From Clostridium sp. AM30-24 (GTDB lineage: Bacteria; Bacillota; Clostridia; Lachnospirales; Lachnospiraceae), in contig NZ_QUJB01000033.1 of NCBI RefSeq assembly GCF_003480435.1, forward strand, positions 1 to 17,507: a stretch of DNA of 17,507 bases. Reading direction: 5' to 3'. Numbering within the stretch: position 1 is the first letter of the stretch; every line of letters starts with the position of its first letter. Shown in pieces: positions 14,201 through 17,507 of the stretch. The notes under the pieces are model-generated. The model saw nothing but the letters and a program-made list of their open reading frames with translations. It was not told the DNA's origin and did no database searches. Both the position numbers and the translations under genes were made by a program.

Positions 14201-14460
14201 GTATCCCATCCGGCCTTACGCGGAACCATATAGCCCTTCATGGTGCGGTATCTCGGGATCATATCCTTGATAACACGGGTAAGTACGTGTCCGATATGCG
14301 GCTTGCCGTTTGCGGTAGGCGGTCCGTCATAAAATACGTATGGGGTTCCTTTTCTGCGGCTGTCGATACTCTTTTCAAAGATCTTTTCGTCTTTCCAGAA
14401 TTTCTCAACCTGTTTTTCCCTATCCACAAAGTTCAGGTCTGTTGATACTTTCTCGTACAT
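11257..14460 (-). CDS. ileS: Isoleucyl-tRNA synthetase, long class-II-type (IleS2-like)
   Basis: This class I synthetase charges tRNA-Ile in the cytosol and edits valine. Its 1067 residues exceed the usual 920-940 of the common bacterial type and match the eukaryote-like IleS2 form. The HIGH motif is at 55-58 (PTANGKPHIGHV) and KMSKS at about 616-620 (GQKMSKSKGN). GWDTHGLPVELEVEK near 85 is typical of the long type, and the editing domain shows TTTPWTLPSNVAL and TGVVHIAPAFGEDD. Zinc-type pairs CPRC and CPDC are present. IleS2 enzymes often tolerate mupirocin; that is inference here. GGAGG lies 9 bases before the ATG. Expression is set by the T-box at 14549-14800. Confidence 0.97.
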   Translation of the reverse strand: MYEKVSTDLNFVDREKQVEKFWKDEKIFEKSIDSRRKGTPYVFYDGPPTANGKPHIGHVLTRVIKDMIPRYRTMKGYMVPRKAGWDTHGLPVELEVEKLLGLDGKEQIEEYGVEPFIEKCKESVWKYKGMWEDFSSTVGFWADMENPYVTYHDDYIESEWWALKQIWDKGLLYKGFKIVPYCPRCGTPLSSHEVAQGYKDVKEKSAIARFKVKGEDAYFLAWTTTPWTLPSNVALCVNPKETYAKVKAADGYTYYMAEALLDTVLGKLADKENGTPAYEILETYTGKDLEYKEYEPLFDCAVEICEKQHKKAYFVTCADYVTLTDGTGVVHIAPAFGEDDAQVGRRYDLPFVQLVDAKGDMTKETPYAGVFVKKADPMVLKDLKEKGLLFEAPAFEHSYPFCWRCDTPLIYYARESWFIKMTEVKDDLIRNNNKINWIPESIGKGRFGDWLENVQDWGISRNRYWGTPLPVWQCECGKMHCIGSREELKKMSPNYQDVVKKYSKEMDGDKGEVELHRPFIDDVVITCPDCGKEMHRVPEVIDCWFDSGAMPFAQHHYPFENQELFHKQFPAQFISEAVDQTRGWFYSLLAESTLLFNEPPYQNVIVLGHVQDENGQKMSKSKGNAVDPFDALKTYGADAIRWYFYINSAPWLPNRFHGKAVMEGQRKFMGTLWNTYAFFVLYANIDNFDATKYTLEYDKLPVMDKWLLSKLNSTVKAVDDDLANYRIPEAARALQEFVDDMSNWYVRRSRERFWAKGMEQDKINAYMTLYTALVTISKAAAPMIPFMTEEIYQNLVRSIDKTAPESIHLCDFPAVDEAHIDSELEAKMDEVLKIVVMGRAARNTANIKNRQPIAKMFVKAPEKLPEFYQEIIEDELNVKSVEFTDDVRSFTSYTFKPQLKTVGPKYGKQLGNIKKALAELDGNAAMDTLNEKGALTFNFDGNEVVLTKDDLLIDMAQTEGYVSEADNTVTVVLDTTLTPELLEEGFYREIVSKIQTMRKEAGFEVMDHIYVYADKNAKIADLIKKYADELKSEVMADNIMLGEMAGYTKEWNINGEDVVFGVVKVTK

Positions 14461-14488
14461 GACACATTTCCTCCAATCAATGTTTTGC

Positions 14489-14511
14489 GCATAACTTTCT
14501 CGTTGTTATGC
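14489..14511 (-). repeat. Hairpin between T-box terminator and ileS start
   Basis: GCATAAC and GTTATGC form a perfect 7-bp stem with a 9-base loop, 15 bases upstream of the ileS ribosome binding site. It is carried only by readthrough mRNA and could serve as a processing or stability element. Confidence 0.4.
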
Positions 14512-14548
14512 TCTTCGTGTTTTGTGTGTCGTATGCTGAATCAGTAAT

Positions 14549-14579
14549 AAAAAAGCCCCGTTCTCAATGAGAACAGGGC
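14549..14579 (-). terminator. T-box-controlled terminator of ileS
   Basis: On the minus strand GCCCTGTTCTC pairs with GAGAACGGGGC around ATT and is followed by six T. It lies just downstream of the T-box sequence and ends about 90 bases before the ileS ATG. Confidence 0.92.
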
Positions 14580-14800
14580 GAAAATAACGCTTTTAACCAC
14601 CTATTGCTGCATACTGACATATGAGTTCCCTTTAACGGCGGAATCACCGGGTACACTTACTTTCCAAAAGCAGTACCGCTTTCAGGGTTCAGCTTCCAGC
14701 TCGGGAGTGATCTTCCTTTCACGAAAAAGCACCGGGCTTCCATCGTCCCCGGCTCGCTTTGGCTTTCTGCTTGTGAACCTACTGTCTCCGTCATGGCTTT
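14549..14800 (-). promoter_or_regulatory. T-box leader specific for tRNA-Ile (specifier ATC)
   Basis: Uncharged tRNA-Ile should bind this leader and prevent termination. On the minus strand the leader opens with CATGACGGAGACAGTAGG, the usual stem I start. It continues through AGCGAGCCGGGGACGATGG and AAGCCCGG (apical loop). The specifier loop GAAGATCACTCCC carries codon ATC at 14709-14711. The antiterminator motif AATAGGTGGTTAAAAGCG at about 14590-14606 contains the UGGU that pairs with the tRNA end ACCA. This T-box deviates from the usual AGGGTGGNACCGCG. The terminator closes it. Confidence 0.93.
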
Positions 14801-14812
14801 TTTCTATGGATT

Positions 14813-14864
14813 GTCTGAATGTAACCATCGAATCTGTTCATAGTTACATTTTTTACACTCAGAC
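14813..14864. repeat. Palindromic element upstream of the T-box
   Basis: GTCTGA/TCAGAC and ATGTAAC/GTTACAT form a long nested hairpin within the ileS transcript, ahead of the T-box. There is no T-run. It shares an 18-base arm (16 identities) with the element beside glgP, which suggests an interspersed palindromic repeat. Confidence 0.5.
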
Positions 14865-14880
14865 AAAATAATGATGTTGG

Positions 14881-14933
14881 GGTCAAAAATCCTCTTGCAA
14901 GCAAGCTTGCATCAGATTTCCGACCTTTTGACC
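14881..14933. repeat. Long imperfect hairpin near the 5' end of the ileS transcript
   Basis: GGTCAAAA and TTTTGACC form the outer 8-bp stem. Inner pairings include AAATC/GATTT and TGCAAG/CTTGCA. It starts about 8 bases after the predicted transcription start and lies wholly before the T-box. Confidence 0.5.
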
Positions 14934-14947
14934 TTGGTATCAAAATA

Positions 14948-14976
14948 ATTATAGTAATAAGGTATTTAAAAGTCAA
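14948..14976 (-). promoter_or_regulatory. Promoter of ileS
   Basis: On the minus strand TTGACT (14971-14976) and TATAAT (14948-14953) are exactly 17 bases apart. Transcription should start near 14941, giving a leader of about 480 nt. It is back-to-back with the pncB promoter. Confidence 0.85.
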
Positions 14977-15097
14977 GGGAATCCCTCGGGAGTTGCGAAA
15001 TCTTTCCATATTGATGCCGTCTTCCTGTTTTCTTTCTTAACTTTTTAGGCACATTTTACGTTCTTTTGAAGTGTTCGTTACTTTTTTAACACACAAT

Positions 15098-15126
15098 TTG
15101 CCTTTTCGCACAAGAACTGATATAAT
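15098..15126 (+). promoter_or_regulatory. Promoter of pncB
   Basis: TTGCCT (15098-15103) is followed after 17 bases by a perfect TATAAT (15121-15126) with an extended TG (TGATATAAT). Transcription should start near 15133. Confidence 0.75.
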
Positions 15127-15132
15127 CAACCA

Positions 15133-15268
15133 CAACACGTTTGACAGCCGCCCGGTTCTTTTGGGGTGAACCGCACTTAAGCTGTCGTTATCGTCCGGCA
15201 TTTTTATACGCTCCGGACTGCTGCGTTTAATATTCCGCTGACACTTACCGCGGAGAAATTTAAGGAGA
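15133..15268 (+). other. Foldable leader of pncB
   Basis: The 140-nt untranslated leader contains two clear hairpins. At 15143-15186, GACAGC/GCTGTC encloses an internal loop and CGGTTC/GAACCG with a 9-base loop. At 15193-15218, GTCCGG/CCGGAC encloses a T-rich loop. A weak CCGC/GCGG pairing lies just before the ribosome binding site. No known NAD or other riboswitch motif was recognised, and there is no T-run terminator. If regulatory, it would act at translation. Confidence 0.35.
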
Positions 15269-15274
15269 AACATT

Positions 15275-16732
15275 ATGAGCGAACGAAACCTGACGCTGCT
15301 TACAGATCTCTACGAGCTGACCATGATGCAGGGTTACTTTCATGCAAAGGATGCAAATGAGACTGTCATCTTCGATGCATTCTACCGCACAAATCCGGAT
15401 GGAAACGGATTTGCCATCACGGCCGGCTTAGAGCAGGTTGTCGAATACATCGAAAATTTACACTTTGATAAGGAAGATATCGATTATCTCCGCACCACAG
15501 GACTCTTCGGGGAAGATTTCCTGGAGTACCTCTCCACCTTCAAATTCACCGGTGATATCTACGCGATCCCGGAAGGAACTGTCGTGTTCCCAAGAGAACC
15601 TCTCGTAAAGGTCATCGCCCCGATCATGCAGGCCCAGCTTGTTGAGACCGCGATCTTAAATATCATCAACCACCAGAGTCTGATCGCAACAAAGACTTCC
15701 CGGATCGTCCATGCAGCCCGCGGAGACGGAGTCATGGAGTTCGGTTTAAGACGTGCCCAGGGTCCGGATGCCGGAATCTACGGTGCGAGAGCCGCTATGA
15801 TCGCCGGCTGTATCGGTACTTCCAACGTGCTCTGCGGCCAGATGTTCGACGTTCCGGTAAAAGGAACCCATGCCCACAGCTGGATCATGAGTTTCCCGGA
15901 TGAGCTCACCGCCTTCCGCACCTACGCGAGACTCTATCCGACTGCATGTATCCTGTTAGTTGATACATACGATACATTAAATTCCGGTATCCCGCACGCG
16001 ATCCAGGTATTCAAGGAGATGCGCGCCGAGGGAATCCCGCTTACCTTCTACGGAATCCGTATGGACAGCGGAGACCTCGCTTATCTCTCCAAAGAGGCGA
16101 AAAAAATGCTCGATGCGGAAGGCTTCACTGACGCTGTGATCTCCGCATCCAACGATCTCGATGAGACCCTGATCACAAGCTTAAAGAATCAGGGCGCGAC
16201 CATCAACTCCTGGGGTGTCGGCACAAACCTGATCACCTCCAAGGACTGCCCGTCCTTCGGCGGTGTTTATAAGCTCGCGGCGATCATGGATAAAAAGACC
16301 GGAACCTTCATCCCGAAGATCAAGCTCTCCGAGAACGAGGAGAAGATCACAAACCCGGGCAACAAGACCACCTACCGTATCTACGGAAAGGACAGCCACA
16401 AGGTCATCGCTGATATCATCTGTCTCGTCGGCGAGACGTTCAATGAGGACGAGCCACTGTTGCTCTTTGACCCGATAGCGACATGGAAAAAGACACTCCT
16501 CGCTCCCGGAACTTATACGATGCGTGAGCTTCCGGTGCAGGTATTCAAGGACGGTGAGTGTATCTACCACTCCCCGAAGGTCATGGATATCCAGAAATAC
16601 TGCAAGGAAGAGCTCAACACCTTATGGGATGAGACAAAACGTCTCGTAAACCCGCATGAGGTCCATGTGGATCTTTCCAAGCCGCTTTGGGATATGAAGC
16701 ATGCTCTGCTCGACAAATATCATTTCGAGTAA
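15275..16732 (+). CDS. pncB: Nicotinate phosphoribosyltransferase
   Basis: The enzyme makes nicotinate mononucleotide from nicotinate and PRPP with ATP use, the entry step of NAD salvage (Preiss-Handler pathway). The 485 residues fit the Gram-positive long form. Motifs are LTDLYELTMMQGYF at the start, FGLRRAQGPD (phosphate binding, near 152-161), GTHAHSWIMSF at 197-207 with the histidine that is phosphorylated in this family, GIRMDSGDLAYLS near 267 and WGVGTNLITSKDCPS near 313. AAGGAGA is 7 bases before the ATG. It lies divergent from ileS and 121 bases upstream of the YwlG-family gene. Confidence 0.97.
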   Translation: MSERNLTLLTDLYELTMMQGYFHAKDANETVIFDAFYRTNPDGNGFAITAGLEQVVEYIENLHFDKEDIDYLRTTGLFGEDFLEYLSTFKFTGDIYAIPEGTVVFPREPLVKVIAPIMQAQLVETAILNIINHQSLIATKTSRIVHAARGDGVMEFGLRRAQGPDAGIYGARAAMIAGCIGTSNVLCGQMFDVPVKGTHAHSWIMSFPDELTAFRTYARLYPTACILLVDTYDTLNSGIPHAIQVFKEMRAEGIPLTFYGIRMDSGDLAYLSKEAKKMLDAEGFTDAVISASNDLDETLITSLKNQGATINSWGVGTNLITSKDCPSFGGVYKLAAIMDKKTGTFIPKIKLSENEEKITNPGNKTTYRIYGKDSHKVIADIICLVGETFNEDEPLLLFDPIATWKKTLLAPGTYTMRELPVQVFKDGECIYHSPKVMDIQKYCKEELNTLWDETKRLVNPHEVHVDLSKPLWDMKHALLDKYHFE

Positions 16733-16803
16733 ATTCCAGTTCACACGTTCCTCATGACAGCGGCATGCACCGCCGGATCCATTTAACCATGAAACCATAT
16801 ACC

Positions 16804-16829
16804 GCCCGGAGTATTTTCAGTCTCCGGGC
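16804..16829 (+). promoter_or_regulatory. Hairpin just upstream of the YwlG-family gene
   Basis: GCCCGGAG pairs perfectly with CTCCGGGC around a 10-base T-rich loop. No T-run follows, so it is not an ordinary terminator. It sits 11 bases before the AGAGGG ribosome binding site and could protect mRNA or modulate translation. Confidence 0.45.
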
Positions 16830-16853
16830 ATTCTGCAAAAAGAGGGAAATACT

Positions 16854-17432
16854 ATGAGCGCAACAGATATCGCCACATCCGTCGATGTGGACCTTGACTT
16901 AATTTATGAACAGACAAAAGCGATCGCCGAGGAGCTGATCAATACCGCCGCAATGAAACCGGGGCAGATCCTGGTGGTGGGCTGCTCATCCAGCGAGATC
17001 GCTGCCCACGCGATCGGCTGCTACTCCAGCAGCGAAGTCGGACAGGCTGTCTTTACCGCCCTTTCCCATGTGACAAAGAAACACGGTCTCTACCTCGCCG
17101 CCCAGTGCTGTGAGCACTTAAACCGCGCTCTGATCGTCGAGGAAGAATGTGCTGAGAAATATGGCCTTGAGATGGTGAATGTAAAGCCGCAGTTGAAGGC
17201 CGGCGGTTCCTTCTCCACCGCCGCGTGGAGTGGCTTTGAGCATCCCTGCGCAGTGGAATTTATAAAAGCACACGCCGGGATCGATATCGGTGACACCTTG
17301 ATCGGTATGCATCTGCGCCATGTTGCTGTTCCGGTCCGCACCACCATCAAGTCCATCGGCTCCGCCCATGTAGTGTGCGCGAGAACAAGGCTCAAATATA
17401 TCGGCGGCGAACGGGCTGCTTATCAGAAATAA
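16854..17432 (+). CDS. YwlG/TIGR01440 family protein (UPF0340, DUF436)
   Basis: This 192-residue protein matches the YwlG family over its whole usual length. Family signatures are PGQILVVGCSSSEIAAHAIG (about 36-55), LAAQCCEHLNRALIVEE (about 81-97), VNVKPQLKAGGSFSTAAW (about 108-125), DIGDTLIGMHLRHVAVPVR (about 144-162) and GERAAYQ at the end. No biochemical function is established; the invariant Cys, His and Glu residues suggest an enzyme. In Bacillus the homologue sits near glyA and upp. Here it follows pncB by 121 bases with no terminator between, so it may be cotranscribed with NAD salvage. GAGGGAAA precedes the ATG. Confidence 0.93.
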   Translation: MSATDIATSVDVDLDLIYEQTKAIAEELINTAAMKPGQILVVGCSSSEIAAHAIGCYSSSEVGQAVFTALSHVTKKHGLYLAAQCCEHLNRALIVEEECAEKYGLEMVNVKPQLKAGGSFSTAAWSGFEHPCAVEFIKAHAGIDIGDTLIGMHLRHVAVPVRTTIKSIGSAHVVCARTRLKYIGGERAAYQK

Positions 17433-17436
17433 AAAA

Positions 17437-17469
17437 GGGGCTGTCGCACTAACGTGCGGCAGCTCATTT
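17437..17469 (+). terminator. Terminator after the YwlG-family gene
   Basis: GCTGTCGCAC pairs with GTGCGGCAGC (one T-G) around a TAAC loop and is followed by ATTTTAT. It begins five bases after the stop codon. The remaining 38 bases to the right edge show nothing recognisable. Confidence 0.8.
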
Positions 17470-17507
17470 TATATATCCAACACAAAACGCCGAGCTTCGA
17501 AAAGCCC

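Overview
The window comes from a spore-forming, Gram-positive anaerobe of the Clostridia, most like a gut Lachnospiraceae. This rests on the spore genes (cotJA-cotJB-cotJC, spoIID, spoIIQ), a T-box-controlled ileS, strong AGGAGG-type ribosome binding sites, a TM1266-like hydrogenase-system regulator and a DUF1540 protein. The genus cannot be fixed from the sequence. Most of the window looks like ordinary core chromosome; the AT-rich left 335 bases are a mobile insertion.

Layout. Bases 1-335 hold the left part of an IS200/IS605-type element: a tnpA start running off the left edge, its promoter, and an end hairpin. It interrupts a UvrA-like ATPase gene after about 106 codons (336-653). Upstream of that gene on the same strand are a small TM1266-like regulator (663-920) and gpmI (1092-2636, glycolysis). 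A 600-base gap follows. It contains a candidate small RNA with two mutually exclusive hairpins, then a tRNA-Pro(CGG)/tRNA-Glu(CTC) pair with a strong terminator. On the plus strand come a LUD-domain protein and a stand-alone two-CBS protein as a two-gene unit behind a structured leader of about 200 nt, then a DUF1540 gene. A bidirectional terminator at 5184-5240 separates these from the minus-strand block.

The minus-strand block 5249-8516 is about sporulation: cotJC, cotJB and cotJA are tightly coupled, then spoIIQ and spoIID. A forespore-type (sigma F/G) promoter precedes spoIIQ and a mother-cell-type (sigma E) promoter precedes spoIID. The two products are the forespore and mother-cell parts of the engulfment machinery. 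Beyond them lie glgP (glycogen breakdown) and a long class-II-type ileS with an Ile-specific T-box leader. Extra palindromic RNA lies between the ileS promoter and the T-box. Diverging from ileS, on the plus strand, are pncB (NAD salvage), which has a 140-nt leader able to fold, and a YwlG/TIGR01440 family gene followed by a terminator.

The sequence supports four start-codon choices that differ from the longest open frame: LUD at 3846, spoIIQ GTG at 7555, spoIID at 8516, and glgP GTG at 11138. No CRISPR array, prophage, or clearly new multi-gene system is visible. The most promising unexplained elements are non-coding: the bistable intergenic RNA at 2952-3129, the leaders of the LUD gene and pncB, the pre-T-box palindromes, and the operator-like palindromes in the insertion element's promoter.
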